Below are positions 1-40,500 of a stretch of 64,000 nucleotides of DNA, piece after piece. Source of the stretch: Eremophila alpestris peregrina (lineage: Eukaryota; Chordata; Aves; Passeriformes; Alaudidae); contig WMCF01000154.1 in the NCBI GenBank assembly GCA_009792885.1, forward strand, positions 460,229-524,228, given 5' to 3'. The notes under the pieces were generated by a model that saw only the letters and a list, made by a program, of their open reading frames with translations, was not told the DNA's origin and made no database searches. The number at the start of each line of letters is the position of its first letter. The first letter of the stretch is position 1. Both the position numbers and the translations under genes were made by a program.

Positions 1-148
1 AAACAGGCTGTGGATGTTTGGTGAACCTGTATTGAGCAGGGTTTTAAGCTTATTTACTGGTTTGAGTTGTAATTACAGAGTCTGTTCCATCAACTGAGTA
101 ACACTGGAATGCTTTCTTGTTTTCATTCTTTTTTTTTTTCCTTTTCAG

Positions 149-27382
<27,234 letters not shown>

Positions 27383-28510
27383 ACTGGCCCTCGCGCTGGG
27401 AGTGGCGTTTTCCTGGTGCTATGTCTGTTGCTGGCAATGGATGCACTGAAGCTGGTGGTGTCAGGGGAGTTGGGATGTGGATGCCAAACACTAAGGACTC
27501 TCCAACTGCCTTGGAAATGCAGTGTACAGAAATGGGATTGCAAAAAAAAAAAAAACAAAAAAAACTTTCTAGTGGAAAAAGCCGGTTCGACTTGCTGTTC
27601 TTGTTTTAGTATGCAAGGACATTGTTCTAAAGTGGTTGGACAGCTGATTGTACAAGAAAACAGTCTGGAGGGACTTCTTGGGCCTGTGAGCAGAGACTGT
27701 GTTTGTGTAATGATCCATAATGTCCAGTACAGGAAGGAAAAACAGTCTTGTTATCCATCAGTTCCATACAGTGGCACAGTTTTTTGGAATGAAAACATTA
27801 TGCACTTTTTTTAAAATCTCAAACAGGGAACTTTATATCCTTCTTAATTTTCCTTTGCTTTACTTACTCCCTGCTTTAAGATACCTTCCTAAAATGATGA
27901 GAAGGACTGTGAGGAAGATCTGTGGTACCTAACTGAGCTAGAATCAAGGCAAAGCACTGTATTGCGGTCCTGTTTACACGTTGTTACAATGAGTAGTAGG
28001 GGGTACCTAGGCTTCACCAAAGAGGTACTTTATTATTATTTTCTGAAATACTGTGGTGCCAGTTCAAAAATAAATTTTTGCCAGGAAGCATAATGTCTAA
28101 TTATTGCTTTCTTTAGGTAGGTAGAGCTGATGAAAAGTCTTACATCATTAAGGTGACAGCGAATTTTTTTTTTTTTTTTAAAAAAAAGCAGCACTATCAT
28201 CTGAAGCAAATATACTACATTTAGAAGACTGTTAATCTCTGCTAGGTTATGTCATGTTCTTTTTAAGGTTTACTGATAATCCATTTCATGGCTAGTAGCT
28301 ATTCTTTTTCAGTCATGCCATGAAAACAGTCACTTGTCAACTTCCATAGCTGTTGTCATGTTTTACTAACAATAGATTAATCAGCATACATAGGATTGCC
28401 TTGCAGTTGCATAAATCGTGTGTATATAGTGAATGTTGCATAAATATACTTGCAGATTGTTTTTAATTTAATTGAAATAAAGATAAAGATATGTTTGGCT
28501 GACATAAATT
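27383..28510 (+). other. SOS1: SOS1 3' UTR with candidate polyadenylation signals
   Basis: Follows the SOS1 stop directly. It contains A-runs (27541-27565) and AATAAA hexamers at 28069-28074 and 28476-28481, either of which could end the transcript. The exact 3' end cannot be fixed from sequence; human SOS1 has a long 3' UTR, so it may run further. Confidence 0.55.
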
Positions 28511-31459
28511 GTTACATGGACAAATGTTCAACTTAAGTTTCTCAGTTAAGCACTGAGGGGGATAAAAGCCCATCTTGTGGTACACATTTTTCCTATTTCA
28601 GTGGATGTATTTTAGTCATAAGAGACAAAAGAGGTGTTTTTGGCATGTTACAAAATAATAATTCAGTAATATTTGAGAGGCTGGGTTAGTCCCAAAGTGA
28701 ATTATTGCACCTTATGAAATGTTTCCCATGTCCTGTATGACACACATTAGAAAAAAATCAAACTTATATGAATCTTTACAACAGGATCTTGACCAGAAGC
28801 CTGGAGAGTGACTCAGCTAAGTTGTGACTAGGAGTCTTAGAACCTTTTGTAGGGAACATTCTGTTTGCATGGCTGGACTTGTAGTGTTGCCTCAGAAAGG
28901 GACCAGAGAAACCCCTGTTTCTTCTTTTAATGGATGCATCCTTCTGGCTGATTCACTGCAAGAGGCAACAGCTTTATTTAAAGGCAACGTTTATTTGGCA
29001 TAGGAAGAAAAACAATCCAGAGCACACAGGTACACTAAAGATGGATTTGGAATGGGTCCTGCAACAGGTTGTGAGTTTGTGGTGCTGAGCATCGTTCACT
29101 CGTGTTATTTACATTTGCAGATTCTGAGCAGGTACAAGGACATCTCAAGTGGTAAGTACAGGCCTGGAAGTAAGAACTCATAGAGAATCAGAAAGAAATA
29201 TCCATCAAGTTCCAACTGTGCTTTAAATCACTAAAATAGAAGCTGAAATCCACATGCATTTTACAAGCAAGGGTCTGCCACTTTGGAAGGATTTCCTCAC
29301 CCAGGAGATGTCAGCAGGTAGGTTTGGTTTTTTTTTTCCTTTGTCCCATTTCTGTCCTGGTATCTGCCTGGCAAATATGAAAAGCAGGTTTGTTTTGTGA
29401 AGGATAAAAGTGTCATTACATAGAGACCAAAACCACAAGAATTGGAGCCCTTGACACAGCTCTGGTTCCTTGGACAAACAAACAGCTCTGTCTGTGTCTG
29501 ATTCCTGTCAAGGAAGGCTTTGCTTCAGTTACAAGTGTCTGGTTCTTCCTACATAATTTCTATCCTGGCCCTGCACATTCTGACTAAAAAAGCTGCCAAG
29601 TCCTAGGAATTGTCTTTGTGATTCAGTGGCTAGTCAGCATGGAGCAGTCCTGACTGGAAAGGGACAGGGAATTTGTCATTTTATGAGGATGTGAGGGTAA
29701 AGGAAGGAGATGGAAGGGGAGCTTTTTGCCATTTAAAGCCTTACATTTAAAAAAAAATCTTCCCAGAGTAGTTTCCAAAAGCTAGGTGGTACTTTTTGTA
29801 AAGAGGAGAAGTGGATATTTGTTTCATTAAAATCTATGGGAGAGGGACCAGCTAAAACATTTTAATCTTTGGAGTTTTGCTTGGTCACATTCTTGAAATG
29901 TTGGGGAAATCTTGATTGCAGTAAAGGATGGATTTTGTCTGTCTGTAGCCCTTTTCACACACACCCCTTTGCCTCCAGCAGGGGAAAAGCAGGTGGTAGA
30001 TGGAGATCAGTCAGCACTGGGGCTGCATCTGCTGCAGGTATTGGCCACTGCATGCACAGACACCTCCTGTGTGCTCCCCTGTCCTGCTGCCAGGGCCAGG
30101 AGAGCCCTGCAGCATTGGGGGTGCTCTTCTCTTGGCCCCAGGATCAGCCACCCTTGCACTGATGCAGGGAGTCCCAAGCTCCAGTGTCCCAGTATTTCCC
30201 CCCAAGGCATTGCTGTTGGCCCCATGGAGACAGTTCCCAGCTTTGTGAGGTGAAGCTGTCCTTTAGGCAGGTCAGTGTCCCAGGCTTGTCAAAACAAGGT
30301 GGTAAAAGCACAGTTTCTCTGGAAACTGCCCTCAGGATGTCCCAGCTTCAGGTGGTAGCAGAGCTCTGGTAACAGCACTGTGCTGGTGTGTGACATGGGT
30401 GTCACAGCAGAGCTTCTGTGTCTTCTGCAGAGATCAGTTACCGAGGCTTTGTCATGTCCAGCTGTGAGGAGGGTGGCCTGTGTGTGGCCTCTTGATCTGT
30501 CCTTGCACAAGGAGGATGACTGTGACTGCACCATCCACTTTCCTGCCCTAGTGCCTCCATTTTTAGCTGTAAGAACCTTTCCAAAGCTGCACATGAGGGT
30601 GTCATGCCAAAGGGTTGGCCAAGTGTATTCCAGGTGTGCTGCAGCCCAGGAGCCAGGACTCTGTGTGGCACTGCCATGGATGCACACTGGGGATGAGGTG
30701 GAGAAGAGTCTCTTGTGGCAGGCCCTGGGCCCAGCCTGAATCTCCTGCCTGGAAGCACGGGCAGAGAGCAGGAGCAGGGATTCCTACTGCAGGAATTCAG
30801 CAAATTTGCATTCACATAAAAGGTGAGACAGGATTTTGGGGAGTGATGGAAGTCCAAAAGAAAGGAAGTTGCTGATTAGGCAGTGCAATGCTCAGGTGCT
30901 TCAGCTGATGCTTCTTAAAACCTTCTCAAACCACCTGGGTAATGCGAGTTGGCCTCTGGAATACACCTTTGATGGTGGTTTTTTTTTGGAAAGTAGAGGA
31001 AAGAAGGGAGTTTTAGACTTCTGGCTGGGATGCCAGGGCTGCATAGGTAACCTTTCCATTGTGGGTGAGCCCAAATAAGACCTGCCTTGAGTTTGGAACA
31101 GCAAAGATGTATGGCAAATCAAGCAGTTCTGGGGGATGAGGGGGAGGAGAAGATATCAGGGTTTGGCCAAAGCTTTCCAAACCTGAGGGGAAGTTCAGTC
31201 AGGTAGGGATGAAAGCTAGCAAGTTCCTGTGCTTACTGGACCTGCTGGTTGAGCTCCACTGCAACCCAAAGCCTGGCCCTGCCCTGTGCTAGAACAGGCT
31301 GCATTTGTAAGGCAGTTGTGAGTCTCCTCTCCCCCACCCTCCACCCTCTTGTGCTGCTCAGGGGGCTCCTGGGGCCTTGCTGTGTGCCTCCACCCTGGGG
31401 ACCTGGGGAAGCACTGCTGTGCTGGGGCTGTGGCTGTGGCCTGCCTTTCTTGGGGCTGC
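28511..31459. other. Convergent SOS1 / ARHGEF33 interval
   Basis: Holds the distal SOS1 3' UTR or spacer and, on the minus strand, the ARHGEF33 3' UTR. Minus-strand candidate polyadenylation hexamers are AATAAA at 28995-28990 and 28978-28973 and ATTAAA at 29866-29861. I see no coding exon or recognisable repeat here. Confidence 0.5.
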
Positions 31460-31597
31460 TTATTTCTTTTTGAAGAGCTTGCGGAAGGAGCTGCGGAACC
31501 CCCCCTTGGGCTCGTGCCGCGGGTTGTGGTCGCTGAAGGATGTTTGCTCATTGTCATCCTTCTGGCAGAACCTGGTGTTGTCTTCTGCATGCAGCTC
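31460..31597 (-). CDS. ARHGEF33: ARHGEF33 terminal coding exon 15
   Basis: 138 bp, phase 0: ELHAEDNTRFCQKDDNEQTS..., then GGFRSSFRKLFKKK and TAA at 31462-31460. Acceptor is ttta-g after a pyrimidine tract. The clean frame and conserved-looking basic terminus support it over an early stop after exon 14. Confidence 0.9.
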   Translation of the reverse strand, partial: ELHAEDNTRFCQKDDNEQTSFSDHNPRHEPKGGFRSSFRKLFKKK

Positions 31598-34500
31598 CTA
31601 AAAGGGAAAAGACAATTTAACCAGCATTTGCAACCTCACATTCTTGTGCCCTTCTCTCTCTATTTCTCTCCCTGCGCTAGGAAGGGACCTGGTGGGGGAG
31701 AGGAGGTGCTGGCAAGGCTGGGAAACAACACTGGGGCCTCTGCAGAGAGCTTGCTGCTGGCTCTAAGGCTGAGGCAGTGACAGAGGAATAGAAGGATAAG
31801 CATTGTCAGAGAGAACTGGAGCCTTTCTTGCTAAGCTTTTTGTTTAGGAGAAGCTCACCAGCTTCTTTTGCCAGTGAGGGAGCAAACCAGCTTGGGCAGC
31901 TGGGAGAACTCCCCACCCTCTCCTTTCTCCCCTAGGGCAGAGAGGCATCAGGCCTTGGAGCCGTGATTAGGTGTGAGAGAGTCTCCTGCTGGCTCTGCTG
32001 CTGCATGGTTTTATATCTGTAGGGCAAAAGGCTGCATTAGCACACACACCTTGTGGTAAATGTGCCACTAAAACATCTGTCCCTCTTTCAGGAGAGTGCC
32101 AAGTCTCAGCAAGACTCTGGACAAGACCCTTTTCTCCAGTTCTGCCCACCACTGCCATGGTGATTTCCTTTGCACTGTGGGGGGGAACATGTCCTGCAGT
32201 TCTGGACAAGCTCCACATCTGCACCCTGCTGTGGGCCATAGTTGTGTGCAGGTGAGTGCCAAAGAGCTCACAGGCCCCTTCCTCTGGGGTGGCTGTGTCC
32301 CCATGGCTCTTCTCCCTCTGCCTCATCTCCCCTGTCCAACCATCTACCACCTCCATCACTCACTAGGCTTTTTTTGCCTTTCTTCTGAAGTTTCCTTGCT
32401 GCCTTTTCAGTCAGGCTGTTGGAACCTACCTCCCATCATCATCTGCATCTACAGCCTCCTACCTAAGCACCTCACAGCACCCTTGGCCTCTACTTTCTTG
32501 ACTGTGACAGCCCAAAGCTGACTCTGAACAGTCACTGCAAACTACAGAAACATTGCTGCTGCAGGACCTGGTGTCCCTGAAGGGTGACACTGCTGTTTGC
32601 CATGTCCCACCTGAGGGACACAGTTGCTGGGCTCTGTTCTCACACAGACTTTAGCATGGGCCTGTACAATCCAGGTGAAACAAAACCTGTGGACCAGATC
32701 CCTGCTGGTGTAAATGGGCTGAGCTTGGCCAAGTCATGCTGCTTTGCACTGGCATGACTCACCCAGCACTTCTCCCAGCAGGTGGAAAGGCACCTGTTTA
32801 ACTGGGTGCCAACCCCAGCACTCATTTTGAACAGCTTTGTGTAAACTTTGTGACCTGCTCAGAACATTCACCTGGGGGGGAAGCTCAGTGACAGGTGGAG
32901 ACACACAAGAGGCTACCTTGTCTCAGGGGTGTTCTAGCTCAGCCAGCCATGCACCTCAATCCCGTGCTAGTCCCTGGGGAAGATGTGTGTGAAAACAAGC
33001 TGTCTTGTCCCTCCCTTGGGCACGTACATGCAGTTGAGGACTTGCAATGTGTGGGTTTGAAAGCTGTTTTGGCGTGTTCTACTCTAACTCAGCTCTTTCT
33101 CCTCCTGCTGCTGCCGCTGCTGCACCACCACGTGCCATCTTATTTATTTTTTTTTTCCTCCTCCTATTTAAGCCTCCTTACTTCCAAAAAGCTGGGTTTT
33201 TCACCCACTCCTCTCTGTGGGGGGAAGTAGCTCCTTTGGGAGCTTCGAGATGAGGCTGAGATCATGTGAGGCTGCACATTCCTGTCCTGCTTCTGCTGCA
33301 GACGGCTCCCGCTGCTGCTGCGCGTGCTGTAGAGTCTGGTGCTCACGCCCTCGGCGCTCCGCGGCAGCTCCTTCAGGGACCTGCTCAGCTGCTTCCCTTT
33401 GCTGTGGAACATCTCTCGCTTGTAGGTGCTGCTGCTCACGGGAGTGCAGCTCTTAGGCAGTGGCTGCAAGGCATGGTCTGTCCTCTCTGGTTCTGAGGTG
33501 AAGTTCACGGGCCTAAGGAAGCAAATATCCAAGCTGGACTCGGAAGAGGCCGGGGAGCAGTTCTCGAAGAGAGCCAGGTTCTGGAAGGTGTCGTCTTCGT
33601 AAGGGCCAGGCATGGTGAAAACCTCCCCAGGGTAGTCAAACTCTTCGTAGCTTGGTGCAAAGTTCCTGGCGTCCTGCAGCAGTTCCACAGAGGTCCTGAT
33701 GGCTCTCTCCGTGTTGCCCACCGCATCGGCCGGCGGCGCCTCGTACTCCATCTCGGGGATGGATTGCAAGGGGGCTGTCAAGGCCTTGAGCTCCTGCTCT
33801 GTCAGCTGAGAGGAGGCCAGGATGTTCTCTGGCCTCTCGTGTTTCCTGCTTTCCATCTCCCAGTCTGGGGGCTTCACAGCCTGGATGTTCTCCATCACGG
33901 TCGGCTGGGGTTTCTTCATCTGGGGCATCAAATGCCTTGAAAATAAAAACCAAAACAAAACAAAAAACAAAAAAACAGAAGGAAGTGGAATACTAAAGGA
34001 TGACAGAGACAGTGTGACAAATCCCCCCCCACCCCTTCACTCCCCCAGCCCTGTTGTGTTGATTTTATGGCCAAAAGGTACTCTCCTGTCTTGGAGAACA
34101 GTAACAGGGGTGTCTTTTACAGAAATTGCCTGGCTGGTTAGGAGGACCAAACTTGGAGAGACAGAGACAGAGCTGCTTATCCAGTAGCTTTGTCTGACTT
34201 TGGTACTCTGTAGCATGAACTGAATAGAAACTGAAATGAGAAGCCAACTGCTCCATCTTTCTCCCGTTCATCTGCATTTTAGATCTTAACTTTCCTTCTC
34301 TCTCTGTAATACAGGAGCTGTGCCTCACTTTCCTGTGGTCTGGTTGTCTTTTCAGGTGGACTGGGTAAGGTGACTCTGTCCCCAGAATGTGTCAGGAGGA
34401 CTTGGAGGGTTCCTACCCTCCCTGTGTTCAGTGCAGGATGAATGTGGGGGTGGTACCAGCTGAGGCTGCCAAGGTGGAGGCCTGGAGCAAGTGTCAGAGA

Positions 34501-37500
34501 GGAGGGAGATTGGCCTGGGCAGTGTGGGGAGAAGGAGGCCAAGGACTGATCTCTGACACTGCTGACAGAGGGGCACTGGGAATGATGCAGCCAAACTTTT
34601 GTTGGTGTCAAATGAGATAAGAAAGCACAACAGCCACAAATTTCTGGAATAAGAATAAAGGTAAGTCTAGTGTGCTTCTCTGATCATCATCTCATTTGGC
34701 ACTGTCAGGCTGGAAATGGCCAAAGGGGAACCATGTGAGGAGTGGCTGAGGGCACTTGGTCTGTTCAGCCTGGAAGAGACTGAGGGGAAACCTGACTGCA
34801 GTTACAACTTCCTTTGAGGGAAAGCAGAGGGACAGACACTGATCTCTTCTCTCTGGTGACCACTAACAAGACCTGAGGGAAAAGGCCTGCAGCTGTGCCA
34901 GGGGAGGTTTAGGTTGGATATCAGGAAAAGGTTCCTCACCCAGAGGGTGGTTGGGCACTGAGCAGGCTCCCCAGGGCAGTGGGCACAGCACCAACCCTGA
35001 CAGAGCTCAAAAGGTGTTTGGACAAAGCTCTCAGGCACATGGGGTGACTCAAGGGTGGTTCTGTGCAGGGTCAAGAGTTGGACTCAATGATTCTTGTCCT
35101 TCCCAACTCAGAATATTTTGTGATTCTGTGAGGATTTCCAGGTGCTACCAGTAGCCCTGTCTCTCTTTACTTAGTCTTGTGCCTTTCTGAACCCATTTTG
35201 TACTTGTTTCTTGTGATAGTCAATCACATCATTCAAATATATGCTGTGTGGAAAAGTATTTTTTTAATTCATATCCTGCCTTAGCTAGAGCTCTGAAACA
35301 TTCCCTGCTTGCAAACCACACAGCAGGACAGAGCCAGCCCTTCATCTCCCTACCCACACAGGGAGTGGCTTTGGAAATGACAGCCTGTAGCTGCCTGGTG
35401 TCACTGGCACGGTGTGGAGTGAGTTTTCAGCCTACTTTGAAAGCTGCCCACGAGGCTTACGGGGTGGTTGTGCCAGAGGAAGGTGCTGCTGGGAATGACT
35501 GAATGGCCTCTTCAGTGTGGATCCCACTGTCCCGCATTGATGCTGCACTGGGGGTTGGAGAAACCTCCTGGCTTGTACACTGGGAGGTGAGACCTTTGTA
35601 CAGCTTCACCAGGGATGACCTGAGGGAGGAGAAATCCATCGTCGGGCTAAGAAATAAGGCAGGGAATGAGCACAGAGCTGTGTAGGATCACAGAAAACAG
35701 GACTGGCAGGGACCTGAATATTCCCCTTCACCTCTGCCCACCCCAAGGAAGAGCCTGTTCCATCTGGTCTGCTCCAGCCAGCAGGGCATCCTGCCTCCTG
35801 TGGTGCTTTTAACACCTCTCCTGATGGCAGTCCCTCCCCAGCAATCTGCTCCAGCCCTTTACCACCCTCCATACTGGGAAGCTTCCCTTGAAATTTGATG
35901 TTGTCCTACTCCTCAGGTAAATCATCACAAGGAGCAAAGGCAACCAGATTCGGATTTTACTAAAAAGCCTTGGTTTCAAGGAATTGTTCTGAACTGCAAC
36001 TCAAGATTCTACATTCATAATTTCTGTCATGGTTCATCTCAAACAGGTTAAGGGAGGCTTTTGTTTCTCCCACCTCCTCCCCTAGTAAAACAACACAATT
36101 CTTTTGGAGTCTCAGCCCAAAAAGGAAACAGTCCTCACTATCCCCAGGGCCTGGAGCTGCCAGAGCTAAATCCCTGTGTGTTCCCACAGGGGAGTGACTT
36201 TGCCACCAGCTTAAGGAATCAAATGATCCCATGAAACATGTGGCTGCTATGTTTAGAAGGGTTTAGAAGTGATTTTTCTTTCACTCTCAGACTGAGGCAG
36301 AAGGGCCCACCCCAAAACTGACCTCAGTTTGGAGGGCAAATGCCAGCAGTGGTTCTTCTGCAGCATTCAGGTGCAAAGGGCTTTGTTTTATTTCAACAGA
36401 GCAACATGCCTGGATCTTGCCTGGACCTAAACCCCCTGTTTGCCAGGCTTCCCCCACCCCTCCCTTCCCTGGTGGCAGTGAGGATGAGCTGATGTTGTGC
36501 TTACTTCTTCAGCTTTTTCCTCTTCTGTATCAGCAGGTCTTCGTTGCACTGGAAGAGGAGGCTGTAGTGTGAGATGAAGACGCGCAGGCGCTGCACACAC
36601 ACCAGCAGCAGGTAATAGTCAGGGTGCTCCTGCTCCGTGAACTTCAGCACATTCTGAGGCACAGAGGAGAGCAGGCTGTTTGCAGGCTGCCCTGACCCTT
36701 TCTGGGGAGAAGGCACTGTTGGATGAGGGCTCTGGAGTGCTCATGGCACTGCCCTGGGGGAGCTTCTCCAGGCACCGTGAGGGACTGGGAAGGGGCCTCC
36801 CACTAGTCCAGTGCAAAAGCACAAAGAACCACTTTGTTGGTTGTGTGTGTGATGCACTGGTTTGGTTTAGTTTTGGGTGGATAAACCAATGTTTTGATTT
36901 TCTAGGGCTTGCTTTCTGTATATTTGCCTTGTCTGAAATGTTTCAGTACAATTCAGATAAGCCTTCTATGAACCAGAACTCTTTTTATCAGCCATCTCTC
37001 TGTAGGACAGGTGGTTGGGCCCTAGGAGCCCTCTCAGATATGTCCCATCTCTGGCCTCCTGTTTTCCCAGAGCAGCAGACAGCAGAGCCTTTGGCTTCCC
37101 AGGGGACAAAAGCTCTTTCTGTCAGGTCAGTTGGAGAAACTGGCAAATATAAGCAAGCTTCATGTGAAAAAGATGAAACTTAACCTATAGTTTTTTTCCT
37201 TCCAAGAACCCAGTGGGTTTGTCAGGACCCTGTGGCTGTACACGCCCAAATACCTGCTCTAAGTGTCACAGCACAGTCTCCATCCTGGGGCCTACCTGCA
37301 GATGAATCAGGTATTCAGGGATTCGCTGGACTATATGAAAGAACAGAATGTAGAGATCAGACTTGATTTCTTCTTCTACCTGAAATAGAGAAAGCAACTT
37401 AAGAGTGTTGTCCACCCATAAAACGTCTCCTTCCAGAGCAGTTAATGAGTAGTTGTGCTGTGAGGAGTTGTAACAGTCCACAAGGGCACACCAGGCATTT

Positions 37501-40500
37501 AGGTTAGGGATTATCTACTAGGGACACTCAGCCTAATTAAATAGGGGGTCACATTGAAAGTGCACTGGTTAAGTTTCAGTGAAACCCCAAGAAGACACTG
37601 TTGTTCAGAATGAAGTTCTTAGTTTAGGCTCAAATTAATTGAAGAAAATGAGATTGACTTCTAAATTAAAATATCTTGGAAGCAAGCAAATATGATTCAG
37701 TTATTGCACTTTAAACTACCCTTGTATTTAGCTTTGCAAGTTTAAACCAAGAATCCAGGACCAAACAGCTGAAGCTGAAAGTGAAGACTCTTTTCTCTAT
37801 AAAGGACTTTTTGGATGAATTCTCCATTTTCCAGGAGACAGTTCCTGGAAAAGGTCTGGATAGCAAAGTGCATAGACAAGCTCTTGGGAGGTGTCATCTG
37901 AGCCATTGTTTGATGGCACAGCAGAAAAGCAGCTTTGGTTTCACTGAGGAAGGTGTTAAATCTGCCTTCTGTAGGTGCTGGTCAGGCAACCTCCAGGAAA
38001 CAGAACCAGTGGGTTGACAGGAGAGTCCTGTCATGGGCAGGCACAACAGAAGAGATCCAGGCCTGCATGGTGCCATTGTGTGTCTGGGAAAGAGTCAGGA
38101 AGTTTACCTCCTTCAGGATCACCACGTGGATCAGGGAGATGCATTCTGGCAGGTCCCTCAGGTAAGCAACATAGTAGTCCAGAAAATTATTCTTACAAAA
38201 GAGAAAAGAACAAACTTAACAGAGATTTTTGGTCACAGAGCCAGCCAAACTGTTGATTCCCCACCATCACTGCTGGAAGGTCACCAGTGCAGCAGAGCTG
38301 CTGCTTCACTCCTTCAGGGCTTGGAACTTCTCAGGAAAGTCTGTTTTATAAAATGTGTTCAGCTACTGAGCACAGTGTGTGAAGCTTTACTGCAGGTGGG
38401 GAGGGGCACTGCTGGGCAATAAGAAGCTGTCAAGGCTCCTGCAAGCAGCTCTGGGTCTCATGCAGTTGATGGAGCTGTGCTGTGAGGCTGTTTGCCCACA
38501 GGTGGGATCCCTGAACAGCCAAGGGGCTGCCCCAGGACTGTGCTCCAAGGGGGCCCTTCAGGCACAGCACAGCCCCTCTGTTCCCCTCAGCCCACCCATG
38601 CCTCAACAAAATGTCATGAGTCATGGCAGAAGATTCTGGAGAGGTCTTTAATGTACCTCATCATTTGTCAGCTTCAGGAAGATGTCTCCCAGGATGCCTT
38701 GTCTTGGCCAGCTCAGGACTCTCTCCTGCAGAGCATGCAGTAAATCCACGTGCTGCTGCACCAGGAACCGCAGGGAGTTGGGGAAGAAGCTGGTGGGAGA
38801 CAAATCCTGGGTTACACAGAGCAAAACCTCATCCCCAGTGCTGCAGTGGGCATTCCTGAGTGCTCAGCACAGCCTTGCACGTGTATTATTGGCTTCACCT
38901 ATCATTGCTACTGCAGTGCAGGTGTTGCTGACTCCTGTGGTTGAATCCTGGCTGCAGCAGGAGGTCCTGTTTTGGCAAGTACTGGATATTCCTAAAGTGT
39001 TCTGAAAGCTCCTTAGGCTTTCCTTGCAGTGCATTGAGGAGCTGACCAGAATTAGCAGCACTAAAAAGCCCCAGGCAGTGCTGCTGTGGCTGATGATGGA
39101 GGACCATGGTCCTGAGCCATCCCACTGAGATGGATTTGAGCTTCCCAGCTTTGTGTGGTCCCATTTGTCAGGCCCTTTCATGAGACAACCCATTGATGCA
39201 GAGCTGGTCAAAATGTGCTATTGCCTTTCTGCCACTTCACCCAGAATCAGAATGAAGATGGTGGACAAGGGACAGGCAGGAATGTCTTTAATGACTGCAA
39301 AAACCTCCCAGTGCCTCCAGTTTGCAACTGGAAATAAACTAAGTGTTCAGAGATCTCTGTGTAAATGTAAGAGAAGTGGGTGAGAGGATAATGAAGAAGT
39401 AATATTGACAAAAAACTCCCCAAAAGACAGAGAACACATGACATCAAATACCTTCTCTCTTTGGTGCTTCTTTTCACATCTGGCCCTTGCAGCGTGGCCT
39501 TGATCTTCAGGATTAGGGAAAGGTTGATGACATACTTCCTTTCTGACTCCAGCAGCTCCAAGGCAATGTTCTGCCTTTTGGCTTCCAGAAGATAATGGTT
39601 AAGTTTAGAAATAAGAAAAGACTGGCCTCAACAGCTGCATGTTAGACTGGTGAAATGACCATGAAAGGAGAAACTTGTTTAAAAGTGGTATCAGTGTCTC
39701 ATCTTTTTGTGTCTTCTTTACCCAAAATGTTAAACTCCAGCCTGATGCTACAGCATGCCCCAGACAAGAGCCTCAGTTTGCTCAGAAAGCTCCAAAGCAT
39801 GTGTTTCCCCCTCTGAATACCAAATTTTTCTAAGAATACCAAAACAAGGATGCAAAGGCAAAACAACTCATATCAGGATTCCCCATCCTGAAGCATCCCT
39901 GCAGAATGGGAAGTTGTATTTTTCACCCACTTAAGCAATTACAAGCTGCAATCCCATCATTACTCTGAACCTGACAGGTTTGGAAAGGAGAAGGGCTGCC
40001 CTGGGTACAGAGTGGTTCTGTCAGTCACACAGCCCAGCAAATACAAAGGCCAGAGGTCTTGGAGTATGAGAGATTCCCAGCTAGCAGCAGAAACTGGCCT
40101 GTGTGTCTCCCTCCATGGATGCTGATCACCAGCCAGCTCCCACTAGCTTTGAGCCTCTCTAGCCAGAGTTTCCTACTCCTTACCAGCCAGAGAGGGTTCA
40201 CAGATGATGTTGTCTGCTGAGCTGTATCTGCTTTGGCCCATGTCTTTCCCTCTCTCTGGCTGCTCTTTGGAAATGTATTCATCTCCCCACTCCTTGGTGT
40301 CCTTGGGCTGCTTCCACACTGTTGAGGGCAGATGCATTTTGGACTGCCCCTCTGTAGCCAGGGAAGGCTTGAGGCTGTCATCTGTCTCTAAGGCTGCTCC
40401 TGCAATGACAGACAGGTCCGTGCACTCTGACATCTCAGCACCTCTCAGACAGGTTATGCTGCAGCAGGCAGCTAAGCTGTGTTTCTATCCATTTGAAGTA

